Source of the DNA: an uncultured Sutterella sp.
GTDB lineage: Bacteria > Pseudomonadota > Gammaproteobacteria > Burkholderiales > Burkholderiaceae_F
Direction: 5' to 3'
DNA: 64,000 bases
Assembly: GCA_900538905.1 (NCBI GenBank)
Contig: UPZS01000001.1
Span: 124,001-188,000, forward strand
A model generated the notes under the pieces. That model saw only the letters and a program-made list of their open reading frames with translations, made no database searches and was not told the DNA's origin. Position numbers and translations under genes: made by a program. This document shows positions 17,658 to 25,640 of the stretch, one piece after another (within the stretch, counting starts at the first letter, position 1; the number at the start of each line of letters is the position of its first letter).

Positions 17658-17771
17658 AATGTGTCTTTTCACAAACTAAAACGGAAAAACATTCTCATCA
17701 TAAACGCATCGCGCGAAACCAAAATAAAATGAAAGGCCTTAAACCGCGGAGGCGGTCATTGATGACAATGA

Positions 17772-18203
17772 ATGGAAAGTATGGTTGAAGGCACCGTTTT
17801 AGGGTTTGATTTTGGCGAAAAGCGAATCGGCGTGGCCGTCGGTTCGACGCTGACGGGTTCGGCACGACCGCTGTGCATTATTCAGGCCGGCGCCGGAAAG
17901 GATGCCAAATGGCAGGTCATTGCCGATCTAGTGGTCCAATGGGAGCCGTCGGCATTTGTTGTGGGGTTGCCCACACAGCGCGACGGATCGGCGGAACCGG
18001 CCACACGCATGGCTTTGAATTTTGCCAAGCGACTTTATGGCCGAACGAAGTTGCCTGTTTACATGACCGACGAGCGCTTTTCGTCGGTGGTGGTGGACGA
18101 CGGTACCGGGGCGTTTGACGATAAGTCGGCCGCCGTTATTCTTCAGCAATGGTTTGACGAAGGCTCTCCCGAGTGTCGGCCACAGGACATTGAAATTCAG
18201 TAA
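17772..18203 (+). CDS. ruvX: RuvX/YqgF, RNase H-fold nuclease (pre-16S rRNA processing / Holliday junction family)
   Basis: 143 residues. LGFDFGEKRIGVAVG holds the first catalytic aspartate, FVVGLPTQRDG the second motif, TDERFSS the glutamate motif, and DDKSAAVILQ the last aspartate. These match the YqgF family. Start may be ATG 17772 or ATG 17781. Known roles are in 16S rRNA 5' maturation and, by annotation tradition, Holliday junction resolution. An acyltransferase gene follows 13 bp downstream. Confidence 0.88.
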   Translation: MESMVEGTVLGFDFGEKRIGVAVGSTLTGSARPLCIIQAGAGKDAKWQVIADLVVQWEPSAFVVGLPTQRDGSAEPATRMALNFAKRLYGRTKLPVYMTDERFSSVVVDDGTGAFDDKSAAVILQQWFDEGSPECRPQDIEIQ

Positions 18204-18216
18204 AGGCAGGTGGAAG

Positions 18217-19044
18217 ATGCAAATGCTGATCGGTGCGGCTCGTTTTATTGCCGTCTTTGTGTACATCTTGTGTTGCTTTGTCATCATTTTCGGTGTGTTT
18301 CCGTTTTCAACTCCCGAAGGGAAAGGGCGCATCATTCGGCGTTGGTCGGCTCGTATCTTGCGTTGGCTCGGCGTCAAAGTGGACGTTTTCGGTCAGTACA
18401 GAGGAGATGCTCGCGTCCGGGACAGCGGACGCACGCCCGGCCAGGTCGGTCGCCTGATAGTGGCCAACCATATTTCGTTTTTGGATATTTTTGCGCTCAA
18501 CTGCGTATTTCCGTCCGCGTTCGTAGCCAAAGCTGAGATTGCGCGTTGGCCCGTGTTCGGCATGATTGCCAAGTCTGTGGATACGGTTTTTATTGAGCGC
18601 GGCAACCGTCGTTCGCTGATCAATACCGCGGAGGCCATGGCCAAGGCCTTGGATGAAGGCCGAAATCTTCTGATGTTTCCGGAAGGAACAACATCCGACG
18701 GTACCGGTCTTAAGAAGATGCATGGCAACCTGATGGAAGGAGCCGTGCGCCGGCGCGCTGAGGTAATCCCCGTGGTGCTGCGGTATAAAACGCAGGGAAA
18801 AGTGACGACTGTTCCGGCTTATGTGGGCGATGTCGGCCTTTTTGAATGCCTGTGGAAAGTGGTGACGATGGAAGATCTTCACTTGGAAATTCATATGCTC
18901 GAACCGCTTCGCGGAGACAATCGCCATGAATTGTGCCGCCGGGTGAGCGCGGATATGTGTGCATTGATCGGATGTGTCGATCCATTGGCAGAGTTGGAAA
19001 CTGTATCCGCAGCGGTCGCTGAAAAAGAAAAAGCAGGTGCGTGA
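18217..19044 (+). CDS. 1-acyl-sn-glycerol-3-phosphate acyltransferase (PlsC-type)
   Basis: 275 residues from ATG 18217 with GGCAGGTGGAAG before it. A membrane helix at about 5-28 is followed by NHISFLD (HX4D: H85, D90) and FPEGTTSDG, the catalytic and substrate-binding motifs of glycerolipid acyltransferases. It would make phosphatidic acid at the inner membrane. The stop overlaps the thioesterase start (TGATG), so the two are coupled. A second PlsC-like gene sits in the APE operon at 43620. Confidence 0.85.
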   Translation: MQMLIGAARFIAVFVYILCCFVIIFGVFPFSTPEGKGRIIRRWSARILRWLGVKVDVFGQYRGDARVRDSGRTPGQVGRLIVANHISFLDIFALNCVFPSAFVAKAEIARWPVFGMIAKSVDTVFIERGNRRSLINTAEAMAKALDEGRNLLMFPEGTTSDGTGLKKMHGNLMEGAVRRRAEVIPVVLRYKTQGKVTTVPAYVGDVGLFECLWKVVTMEDLHLEIHMLEPLRGDNRHELCRRVSADMCALIGCVDPLAELETVSAAVAEKEKAGA

Positions 19045-19538
19045 TGTTTGATGGAATTGCCAAATTCGAAGTGCAGGTCAAGCCTGAGGATCTTGACGAA
19101 CTCAACCACGTCAACAACGTCGTGTATATGCGCTGGATGGAGATGGCCGCACGAGAGGGCAGCGCTTTGGCCGGTTGGCCTACGGAACGCTATTTCAAGG
19201 AAGGACTTGGTGCGTGGGTGGTACGCAAGCACTGGATCGAATACCTGCGTGACTGCAAATTGGATGACACTGTCGAGGTCTATACCTGGGTGCAGGAGTT
19301 CTCTGCAAGCACCAGTTTGCGACGTTACGCGATGAAGGTCAACGGTAAATTGTGTTGCGTGGCAGCAACGGAATGGGTTTACATTGATTTAAAGACACGA
19401 CGTGCGAGCGAGCTGCCAGAACAAGTTGCATCCTGCTTTCAGATTGTGCCTTCTGATGATCTGCGCCTTAAGGAGCTCGGCATTGCTCGCCCTGTTCGCT
19501 ATTTACCCACGGCAATGCGAACAACCCATGCGGCTTGA
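19044..19538 (+). CDS. 4HBT hot-dog acyl-CoA/ACP thioesterase
   Basis: 164 residues. HVNNVVYMRWMEMAAREG is the 4-hydroxybenzoyl-CoA thioesterase signature (N-V-Y..E). ATG 19044 overlaps the previous stop by one base; a GTG lies just upstream at 19041. It probably hydrolyses acyl thioesters beside the acyltransferase. APE clusters usually carry a 4HBT-like thioesterase and this window's APE operon has none, so this gene is one candidate, but its position gives no support for that. Confidence 0.8.
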   Translation: MFDGIAKFEVQVKPEDLDELNHVNNVVYMRWMEMAAREGSALAGWPTERYFKEGLGAWVVRKHWIEYLRDCKLDDTVEVYTWVQEFSASTSLRRYAMKVNGKLCCVAATEWVYIDLKTRRASELPEQVASCFQIVPSDDLRLKELGIARPVRYLPTAMRTTHAA

Positions 19539-19666
19539 TGCAAAGCGACGCGATTATTTGAAGTTTTTTACCTGAGCAAGCGTTTTCAATCGTGTCATAA
19601 TCACCTGTGCTCTTGTAAGTGAACGCAGGTTCAGGATGTCTTGCGCTCTTTTTTCTGTCATTCGAT

Positions 19667-20476
19667 ATGTCTCTATCCGATCCATTCTTAAGCATTGAGG
19701 ACGTGACGTTTAGCTACGGCAACGGCCGCGTCATTCTCAACGATGTGACGCTCCGATTCGGGAGAGGTCAGGTCGTGGCCATCATGGGCGGTTCGGGAAT
19801 GGGCAAAACGACGCTGTTAAAGCTCATAGGCGGGTTGATCCGTCCGCAAAAGGGGCGCATTCTTTTTGACGGTACTGATGTGGCGACGGCCGATACGCAG
19901 GCTTTGTATCGGGCTCGGCGCAAGATGGGCATGCTTTTCCAGTTCGGCGCACTGTTTACAGATATGTCGGTATTTGAAAATGTGGCGTTCCCGCTGCGCG
20001 AGCAAACCGATTTTGATGAGGAAATGATTCGCGATCTTGTGCTCATGAAGCTTGACGCCGTGGGATTGCGCGGCGCTGCTGACTTGATGCCTAGTGCAAT
20101 TTCGGGCGGTATGGCGCGTCGTGTGGCGCTAGCCCGCGCGATTGCACTGGACCCTGCACTCATCATGTACGACGAACCGTTTGCCGGGTTGGATCCGATT
20201 TCGATGGGGATCACCGCGCAACTTATTCGCAAACTTACCGACGCTCTGGAGGCGACGGCCATTATCGTGACACACGACGTGGCAGAAACGTTTGAGATTG
20301 CCGACTACGTTTATATGGTCAATGCAGGCCGCATTGCAGCGCAGGGGACGCCCGAGGAACTCACGGCTTCAACCGATCCGTACGTCTGCCAATTCCTGAA
20401 GGGACTGCCTGATGGTCCGGTGGCCTTCCATTACCCGGCCAAATCAGTGGAAGAAGAATTTGGGGTGCGGGTATGA
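19667..20476 (+). CDS. mlaF: MlaF, ATPase of the phospholipid transport system
   Basis: 269 residues from ATG 19667 (MSLSDPFLSIEDV). Walker A GGSGMGKTT, Q-loop LFQFGALF, signature ISGGMARRV and Walker B LIMYDEPFAGLDP are the MlaF versions. It powers MlaFEDB, which moves phospholipids between inner and outer membranes and keeps the outer leaflet free of them. The end overlaps mlaE by ATGA. The order mlaF-E-D-A-C-B is the betaproteobacterial one, with mlaA inside the operon. Confidence 0.95.
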   Translation: MSLSDPFLSIEDVTFSYGNGRVILNDVTLRFGRGQVVAIMGGSGMGKTTLLKLIGGLIRPQKGRILFDGTDVATADTQALYRARRKMGMLFQFGALFTDMSVFENVAFPLREQTDFDEEMIRDLVLMKLDAVGLRGAADLMPSAISGGMARRVALARAIALDPALIMYDEPFAGLDPISMGITAQLIRKLTDALEATAIIVTHDVAETFEIADYVYMVNAGRIAAQGTPEELTASTDPYVCQFLKGLPDGPVAFHYPAKSVEEEFGVRV

Positions 20477-21258
20477 ATATATTGGTGAATTTTTTCTGCT
20501 GGCTGGGACGATATTCCATTCGTCAGATCCGAGCGATCGGTCGCCTGGCGCTTTTTTCATATCATGTTTTTCGGAATATTCCGGGTGCCTTGTCGCGTTT
20601 TTATCTGATTGCTCAGCAGACGCATTTCATCGGTAACTATTCGCTGTCGATTATTTCGGTGTCAGGCCTGTTTGTGGGCTTTGTGTTAGGTTTGCAGGGC
20701 TACTACGTGCTGGTGCGTTACGGCAGTGATCAGGCGCTCGGTGTGATGGTGGCACTTTCGCTGATGCGTGAGTTGGGTCCTGTGGTGGCGGCGCTGTTGT
20801 TTGCCGGCCGTGCAGGGACGTCGTTGACGGCCGAAATCGGTTTGATGCGCTCGGGTGAGCAGTTGGCGGCCATGGAAATGATGGGCGTTGATCCGATTCG
20901 CCGTATCGTTGTACCGCGTTTCTTGGGCACGGTGATTTCAATGCCGTTGCTAGCCATTATCTTTTCGGCCGTCGGCATCATCGGCGCTTGGATTGTGGGC
21001 GTGGGTCTGATCGGAACGGATAACGGAGCCTTCTGGTCTCAGATGCAAGATGGCGTGGACTTTTTCTCGGATGTGGTCAACGGCGTTATTAAAAGCGTGG
21101 TCTTCGGTGTTGCCGTCGGGTTGATCGCGCTGTTTCAGGGTTATATCGCGCGACCGACGCCCGAAGGAGTTTCGCAGGCGACGACGCGTACCGTGGTGGT
21201 GAGTTCGCTTCTGGTTTTAGGGCTTGACTTCATCATGACGGCTTTTATGTTCTCTTAA
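20473..21258 (+). CDS. mlaE: MlaE, permease of the phospholipid transport system
   Basis: 261 residues with five or six helices and the MlaE-family core (LVRYGSDQALGVMVALSLMRELGPVVAALLFAGRAG). The EIGLMRSGEQLAAMEMMGVDP segment is the coupling region that contacts MlaF. It overlaps mlaF by ATGA. N-terminal residues 1-45 form an amphipathic interfacial helix, as known for the family. Confidence 0.95.
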   Translation: MNILVNFFCWLGRYSIRQIRAIGRLALFSYHVFRNIPGALSRFYLIAQQTHFIGNYSLSIISVSGLFVGFVLGLQGYYVLVRYGSDQALGVMVALSLMRELGPVVAALLFAGRAGTSLTAEIGLMRSGEQLAAMEMMGVDPIRRIVVPRFLGTVISMPLLAIIFSAVGIIGAWIVGVGLIGTDNGAFWSQMQDGVDFFSDVVNGVIKSVVFGVAVGLIALFQGYIARPTPEGVSQATTRTVVVSSLLVLGLDFIMTAFMFS

Positions 21259-21295
21259 TGGATAAGCGGTTTTGCCACGAGCTTCGGTGAAAACT

Positions 21296-21769
21296 ATGGA
21301 ACGCAAGACAGTTGAATTTTGTGTGGGACTTTTCGTACTGCTAGGGTTTCTCGCCCTGATTTTCGTGTCGCTGCAGGCGGCTAATCTGGGAAACTTCAGT
21401 TGGAATGCGAAAACGTATGAGCTCAGTGCTAACTTCGACAACATTGGCGGTTTGAAGCCGCGTGCGCCCGTAAAGAGCGCAGGCGTCGTTGTGGGGCGCG
21501 TCAAGGAGATCACTTTTGACCAGGCCTCTTTCCAGGCGACAGTTGTGCTTAATATCGAATCGCAGTATAAGTTTCCGGCCGACAGTTCGGCTCAGATTCT
21601 GACCTCGGGGTTGCTCGGCGAGCAATACATTGGCATTTCTGCGGGCGGCGCAGATGAAGATATGGCTCCGGGGGCTCGTTTCGAGCAGACGCAGTCAGCT
21701 GTCGTGCTTGAAAACCTGATTAGCCAGTTCATGCTGCAGTTTGCTGAAAAAGGCGGTTCGGAAAAGTAA
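21296..21769 (+). CDS. mlaD: MlaD, MCE-domain lipid shuttle subunit
   Basis: 157 residues from ATG 21296, preceded by GGTGA. One N-terminal membrane helix (about 8-28) and one MCE domain (YELSANFDNIGGLKPRAPVKSAGVVVGRV) match MlaD, which forms a hexameric ring in the periplasm on top of MlaE. The C-terminal hydrophobic helix (VVLENLISQFMLQF) lines the ring pore in homologues. Confidence 0.93.
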   Translation: MERKTVEFCVGLFVLLGFLALIFVSLQAANLGNFSWNAKTYELSANFDNIGGLKPRAPVKSAGVVVGRVKEITFDQASFQATVVLNIESQYKFPADSSAQILTSGLLGEQYIGISAGGADEDMAPGARFEQTQSAVVLENLISQFMLQFAEKGGSEK

Positions 21770-21814
21770 GTCTTTTTTGACAACAGACATTCGCAAAGTA
21801 AAAGCAGGATAAAA

Positions 21815-22600
21815 ATGAAAACTTTGCCTAAGTTCGCTCTCGCGCTGGCGGCCGTTGCTTCTCTGGCCGGGTGCGTTTCTGTGCCTGACAATGCCGGACA
21901 AGATCCGTCTGACCCTTGGGAAAAAATGAATCGCAATACGTTTGCGTTTAACCAGAAGCTCGATACGTATGTGTATCGTCCGGTGGCCAAGGGCTATGAA
22001 TATGTTGTTCCGGAATATGCGCGCGAACGCATCGGCAACATCTACGTGAACCTCAACGAACCGGCCAATGCGATCAATAACGCATTGCAGGGCAAGGGGG
22101 AGGGTGCTCTAGTGAGTCTGTTCCGCTTGATGATCAACACGACGTTGGGGTTGGGCGGTATGTACGACGTTGCCGGGACGGCAGCTAATCAGCCGACGCG
22201 GCGAGAAGATTTCGGTCAGACGCTGGCCGTCTGGGGCGTAGGCAACGGTCCCTACCTCGTGATTCCGTTCGTAGGGCCGTCGACCTTGCGTGACGCACCG
22301 AGTCTGGGTGTTGACTATCTGACTGCTCCGCAGACTTGGATGGATGGCGGTTGGGCCGAATGGGCGGCTTGGGGTGTATTGGCAATGGACTTCCGTCTGC
22401 GCATGATGCCCGCCACTGATTTGCTCAAGGACGCGGTTGATCCCTATCTGATGGCTCGCGAAGCCTATTTGTCGACCCGTCGCAATGCGGTCTACGACGG
22501 CAATCCGCCGCTTGATTTCCCGGAAGACGAATTTGAAGACGAAGAAACCGATACCGCAGAAGCGCCGCAGGAACCGGTTGCTGACGCAAAGGAGCAATAA
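21815..22600 (+). CDS. mlaA: MlaA (VacJ) outer-membrane lipoprotein
   Basis: 261 residues. The signal peptide ends in a lipobox, SLAGC, giving a lipidated cysteine at about 20. DPWEKMNRNTFAFNQKLD and the LTLGLGGMYDVA-type segment are VacJ signatures. It removes mislocalised phospholipids from the outer leaflet and hands them to MlaC. The acidic C-terminal tail (EDEFEDEETD) is longer than needed for the fold. mlaC begins 3 bp after the stop. Confidence 0.93.
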   Translation: MKTLPKFALALAAVASLAGCVSVPDNAGQDPSDPWEKMNRNTFAFNQKLDTYVYRPVAKGYEYVVPEYARERIGNIYVNLNEPANAINNALQGKGEGALVSLFRLMINTTLGLGGMYDVAGTAANQPTRREDFGQTLAVWGVGNGPYLVIPFVGPSTLRDAPSLGVDYLTAPQTWMDGGWAEWAAWGVLAMDFRLRMMPATDLLKDAVDPYLMAREAYLSTRRNAVYDGNPPLDFPEDEFEDEETDTAEAPQEPVADAKEQ

Positions 22601-22603
22601 GCC

Positions 22604-23260
22604 ATGCTGGATATGAAGATCGGTAAGCGCCGTTTGCTGACGGCAATGGGAGCGGCGGTTGTTTTGGCTGCCGTAACGGGCCCTGAGGCATGGGCTGCCG
22701 ACGCCAAGGGCGATCCTGAACAGTGGATTGTGGAGATCAGTAACAAGATCCTTGCAGATATCCGAACAGACGCTCAGCTTAGTCAAGCCGATCCGGCGCG
22801 CGTGCGCCGCTTTGTTGACGAGCAGATCATGCCGGTGGTCGACTTTGAGCGCATGACGCGCACGGCTGTCGGACCGAAGTGGCGCCAGGCCACCAAGGAA
22901 CAGCGCAAGGAACTCATGGAGTTGTTCCGAGAGCAGCTGATTCGCGTGTATTCCGGCGCACTTGCCACTGTCAAGGATCAGACTTTTAAGCTTGCGCCAA
23001 ACCGCGTCAAGCCTACGGCGACCGATGCCATCGTGCGCACGTTGCTTGTGTCCCCGGGCAAGCCCGACATGCGTATCAATTACCGTCTCAAAAAGGTAAA
23101 GGGCGAGTGGCGCATCATAGACGTGGACGTGGAAGGTATCTGGATTGTGGACAACTATCGTACGCAGTTTGCCAGTGTTGCCAACCAGTCCGGCATCGAA
23201 GGTCTGATTAAGACGCTGCGCGAGAAGAACGAACAGGCGGCTCAAAATGCGTCTAAGTGA
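22604..23260 (+). CDS. mlaC: MlaC, periplasmic phospholipid carrier
   Basis: 218 residues. A signal peptide ends near AWA/AD (about 29); two arginines (KRR) precede the hydrophobic core. The mature part (FVDEQIMPVVDFERMTRTAVGPKWRQAT..EQRKELMELFREQLIRVYSGAL) is the MlaC/Ttg2D fold, which carries phospholipid between MlaA and the MlaFEDB complex. It overlaps mlaB by 14 bases. Confidence 0.93.
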   Translation: MLDMKIGKRRLLTAMGAAVVLAAVTGPEAWAADAKGDPEQWIVEISNKILADIRTDAQLSQADPARVRRFVDEQIMPVVDFERMTRTAVGPKWRQATKEQRKELMELFREQLIRVYSGALATVKDQTFKLAPNRVKPTATDAIVRTLLVSPGKPDMRINYRLKKVKGEWRIIDVDVEGIWIVDNYRTQFASVANQSGIEGLIKTLREKNEQAAQNASK

Positions 23261-23513
23261 AGAAAAGATCACGAGAGGCAATGCCGTTGCCGTGAAGGCG
23301 GCGGTGTTGGCTTCGGCACAAGCGGGAGACACGGTGCTTGATTTTTCCAATGTCAAGAGCGTGGATTCGACGACGGTGTCGATTCTGATGTCGTGGGTGC
23401 GTGTTTTGCAGAATGCACGGCTTACGCCGGAAATCCGATGCGTGCCGGAAAAAATGCTCTCGCTGATGAGGCTTTACGGCGTTGACGGTCTGCTTGTGCC
23501 GTATTTCAAATGA
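23247..23513 (+). CDS. mlaB: MlaB, STAS-domain subunit
   Basis: 88 residues forming one STAS domain (VLDFSNVKSVDSTTVSILMSWVRVLQ), including the Asp-Ser-Thr segment that docks on MlaF. It closes the mla operon. In many Burkholderiales murA-his genes would follow after a few genes; here a tRNA-Met gene comes next. Confidence 0.88.
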   Translation: MRLSEEKITRGNAVAVKAAVLASAQAGDTVLDFSNVKSVDSTTVSILMSWVRVLQNARLTPEIRCVPEKMLSLMRLYGVDGLLVPYFK

Positions 23514-23541
23514 GATTGGGGAAAAAAATTTCACAAAACTC

Positions 23542-23570
23542 TTGACAAGCTCAAGAGGCTTTGGAATAAT
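23542..23570 (+). promoter_or_regulatory. Promoter of tRNA-Met
   Basis: TTGACA (23542-23547), a 17-bp spacer and AATAAT (23565-23570), ending 11 bp before the tRNA. It is close to the sigma-70 consensus and has the same -35 and spacing as the tRNA-Lys promoter at 29721-29749. Confidence 0.8.
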
Positions 23571-23581
23571 GCCGATCTCTC

Positions 23582-23658
23582 GGCGCATTAGCTCAGTCGG
23601 TTAGAGCAGAGGAATCATAATCCTTGTGTCCGCGGTTCGAGTCCGTGATGCGCCACCA
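23582..23658 (+). tRNA. tRNA-Met (CAT)
   Basis: 77 nt with encoded CCA. Acceptor stem GGCGCAT/ATGCGCC, D-arm AGCTCAGTCGGTTAGAGCA, and anticodon stem GAGGA/TCCTT around loop ATCATAA (anticodon CAT). T-arm stem is CGCGG/CCGTG. A CAT anticodon can also be tRNA-Ile2 after lysidine modification; the arms do not settle this. The initiator is unlikely because the first acceptor pair is matched. Confidence 0.92.
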
Positions 23659-23695
23659 AATTTTTCGTGCAGCGTTCAGACGAACGAGGCAGAAC

Positions 23696-23739
23696 AAAAA
23701 GCCGCATTCCCTGCGATAATACGGGTTTGCGGCTTTTTT
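23696..23739 (+). terminator. Terminator after tRNA-Met
   Basis: AAAAAGCCGCA (23696-23706) pairs with TGCGGCTTTTTT (23728-23739), giving a stem with A-run and T-run flanks, so it can act on both strands. Confidence 0.8.
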
Positions 23740-23790
23740 GTTTTTGTCGCATGTTTTTCAGATGCGCACGCGCAGCAGGGAGAAGATTGA

Positions 23791-24162
23791 ATGGCCGATC
23801 ATGAGCTTGTCAGCACGCAGCTTCCTGATCATGACGTTTCGGAAGTTTTGTCGGCGTTGGCCGATGTGATCGAGTCGCGTAAAGGGGGTGATCCCCAGAA
23901 AAGCTACGTGGCCAAGCTTTTTTCCAAGGCGCCCGACGGTGTTCTTAAGAAAATCGGCGAAGAGGCGGTCGAGTGCGTGATGGCAGCCAAAGACGAGAAC
24001 AAAAAGGACATCATCTACGAAACGGCAGACCTGTGGTTCCATTCGCTTGTCATGCTTTCGCAATACGGCCTGCGTCCCGAGCATGTGCTCGCAGAGCTTG
24101 AGCGCCGCGAAGGGTTGAGCGGATTGGAAGAAAAGCGCCGTCGTTTCGATCCGTCGAAGTAA
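23791..24162 (+). CDS. hisE: HisE, phosphoribosyl-ATP pyrophosphatase
   Basis: 123 residues. [35 protein letters not shown] holds the EE..E metal site of the MazG-like HisE fold; [12 protein letters not shown] follows. It catalyses the second histidine step. GGGAGAAG before ATG 23791 is a good ribosome site. It is isolated from the other his genes, which start at 60197, although in related genomes it ends that operon. Confidence 0.93.
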   Translation: MADHELVSTQLPDHDVSEVLSALADVIESRKGGDPQKSYVAKLFSKAPDGVLKKIGEEAVECVMAAKDENKKDIIYETADLWFHSLVMLSQYGLRPEHVLAELERREGLSGLEEKRRRFDPSK

Positions 24163-24174
24163 GAGGTAGAACAA

Positions 24175-24504
24175 ATGGACTGCATTTTCTGCAAGATTGC
24201 TCATCGTGATATCGCCACGCCGCTCATCTATGAGGACGATGAGGTGGTTGCTTTCAACGATATCAATCCGAAGGCGCCGATTCACTTTTTAATTATTCCG
24301 AAAAAGCATATCGTCTCTCTTGCTGAGGCAGGTACCGAAGATGCCGCACTTCTGGGTAAAATGATCAACCTCGTTCCCGTTCTGGCAAAGAAGATGGGCT
24401 GCGAAGGCGGCTTCAGAACGGTGATCAATACCGGCCGCGACGGCGGTCAGGAGGTGCCGCATCTGCATATTCATGTGCTCGGCGGCCCGCAGCCGTGGAA
24501 GTAA
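24175..24504 (+). CDS. HIT-family nucleotide hydrolase (HinT-like)
   Basis: 109 residues with the histidine triad HLHIH near the C-terminus and the N-terminal CIFCKIA motif of HinT phosphoramidases. It hydrolyses adenosine phosphoramidates; the cellular role is unclear. It sits 12 bp after hisE and before tatA, a conserved betaproteobacterial order. Confidence 0.9.
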   Translation: MDCIFCKIAHRDIATPLIYEDDEVVAFNDINPKAPIHFLIIPKKHIVSLAEAGTEDAALLGKMINLVPVLAKKMGCEGGFRTVINTGRDGGQEVPHLHIHVLGGPQPWK

Positions 24505-24569
24505 TCGCTTCTTTCGGGCAAAATTTGCGAACTTGAACAAATTGAACCTTAACCTCTAGGAGTTAACAA

Positions 24570-24809
24570 ATGGGTTCCCTTTCGATTTGGCACTGGCTCA
24601 TCGTTCTCGTTATTGTTGTGCTGGTTTTCGGTACCGGCAAGCTCAAGAATATGGGCAAGGACCTGGGCGGCGCCATCAAGGGCTTTAAGGAAGGCATGAA
24701 GGAAGGCGACGCCGACCCGAAGGCTTCTGCCGAGGCGCCCAAGCAGGTTGCTACTGAAAAGACGGCCGAAACGATTGACGTTAAGGCGACGGAAAAGAAA
24801 GACGCCTAA
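24570..24809 (+). CDS. tatA: TatA, twin-arginine translocase pore subunit
   Basis: 79 residues. A short N-terminal helix ([16 protein letters not shown]), the [14 protein letters not shown] hinge and amphipathic helix, and a charged tail match TatA. AGGAG precedes ATG 24570. It oligomerises to let folded proteins cross the inner membrane. Confidence 0.93.
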   Translation: MGSLSIWHWLIVLVIVVLVFGTGKLKNMGKDLGGAIKGFKEGMKEGDADPKASAEAPKQVATEKTAETIDVKATEKKDA

Positions 24810-24817
24810 TTGGCTTG

Positions 24818-24834
24818 GCGGGCTTGTTGCCCGC
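24818..24834 (+). other. Hairpin in the 149-bp tatA-tatB spacer
   Basis: GCGGGC (24818-24823) pairs with GCCCGC (24829-24834), followed by TCAATTCTT. A second potential stem (GCCGG/CCGGC) lies downstream. It could stop part of the transcripts after tatA and so help make TatA more abundant than TatB and TatC; this is inference. Confidence 0.4.
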
Positions 24835-24958
24835 TCAATTCTTGGAATAGATCAGCGTCCGGGGCCGGTGTTACCGACTCCGGCGTGTTGAGCTGTCTTT
24901 TTAGCCTGCGTTCGGTGCTTTGGTTGGTGTCGGGCGGCTTCTTATCGGAAACAACATA

Positions 24959-25624
24959 ATGTTTGATTTCGGCTTTTCGGAGTTGATGGTCATCGGTGCG
25001 GTTGCGCTTGTGGTGTTGGGCCCCGAGCGTTTGCCGATGGTTGCACGCACGGCCGGCGAATGGCTCGGCAAGGCGCAGCGTCTTGTGCAACAGGTTAAAA
25101 GCGATATCGAACGCGAGGCCGAGCTTTCCGAACTGAAAAAGATTCAGCAGGAAGCGCAGAACGTGGCCGACGATCTCAACAAGACCGTTAAGGGACAGGT
25201 CGATCAGATCAATTCCGAAATCAAGGGTTTGGAAAGTTCCGTCAACAACGTAGGCGACGAACTTTCGGCAAGTTTCGATAAAGCCGCCAAGGAAGGTTTC
25301 GGTGAGAAACCGGCACTTGAAGCTGCTGATAAGGCAAGCGACATTGTGGGTGATACGGGTACGGTTGACACGACATCCACGGACACCTCAAGCGCTGTCG
25401 ACGACTTCTATGGCTGGTACGGCAACCAGAACAACTACGTGGACGAGGACGACAACAGCAAAGTTTTTGAAAAGCGCTACAAGTCCGGTCCTTCGATTGA
25501 TGATCTGGCCGAGCAGATCGAACGCTTGAAGGCTGAGTTGGGCGATCGCTCGCCGCAGCTTGGCGGCAACAACAGACGCTATGCCATGCGAGCTCGCTCC
25601 AACCGCGTGCGCATCTACCGCTGA
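24959..25624 (+). CDS. tatB: TatB, twin-arginine translocase receptor subunit
   Basis: 221 residues from ATG 24959. MFDFGFSELMVIGAVALVVLGPERLP is TatB-specific (glutamate in the helix, GPERLP hinge). A long amphipathic helix follows, then an acidic, low-complexity tail (TVDTTSTDTSSAVDD) and a basic C-terminus. With TatC it binds twin-arginine signal peptides. It is longer than E. coli TatB (171). Confidence 0.92.
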   Translation: MFDFGFSELMVIGAVALVVLGPERLPMVARTAGEWLGKAQRLVQQVKSDIEREAELSELKKIQQEAQNVADDLNKTVKGQVDQINSEIKGLESSVNNVGDELSASFDKAAKEGFGEKPALEAADKASDIVGDTGTVDTTSTDTSSAVDDFYGWYGNQNNYVDEDDNSKVFEKRYKSGPSIDDLAEQIERLKAELGDRSPQLGGNNRRYAMRARSNRVRIYR

Positions 25625-25640
25625 CGGAATTTCATAAAAG

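Noticed and set aside
19539..19666. Promoter for mlaF with CATAAT near 19599
   Set aside because: A possible -10 exists, but no convincing -35 at proper spacing, so not listed as a feature.
22109..23356. Long minus-strand frame opposite mlaA-mlaC
   Set aside because: Runs across two genes of a well-supported operon and encodes no known motif.
23582..23658. tRNA-Met as an integration site for a mobile element
   Set aside because: No integrase gene and no partial tRNA duplicate were seen nearby.
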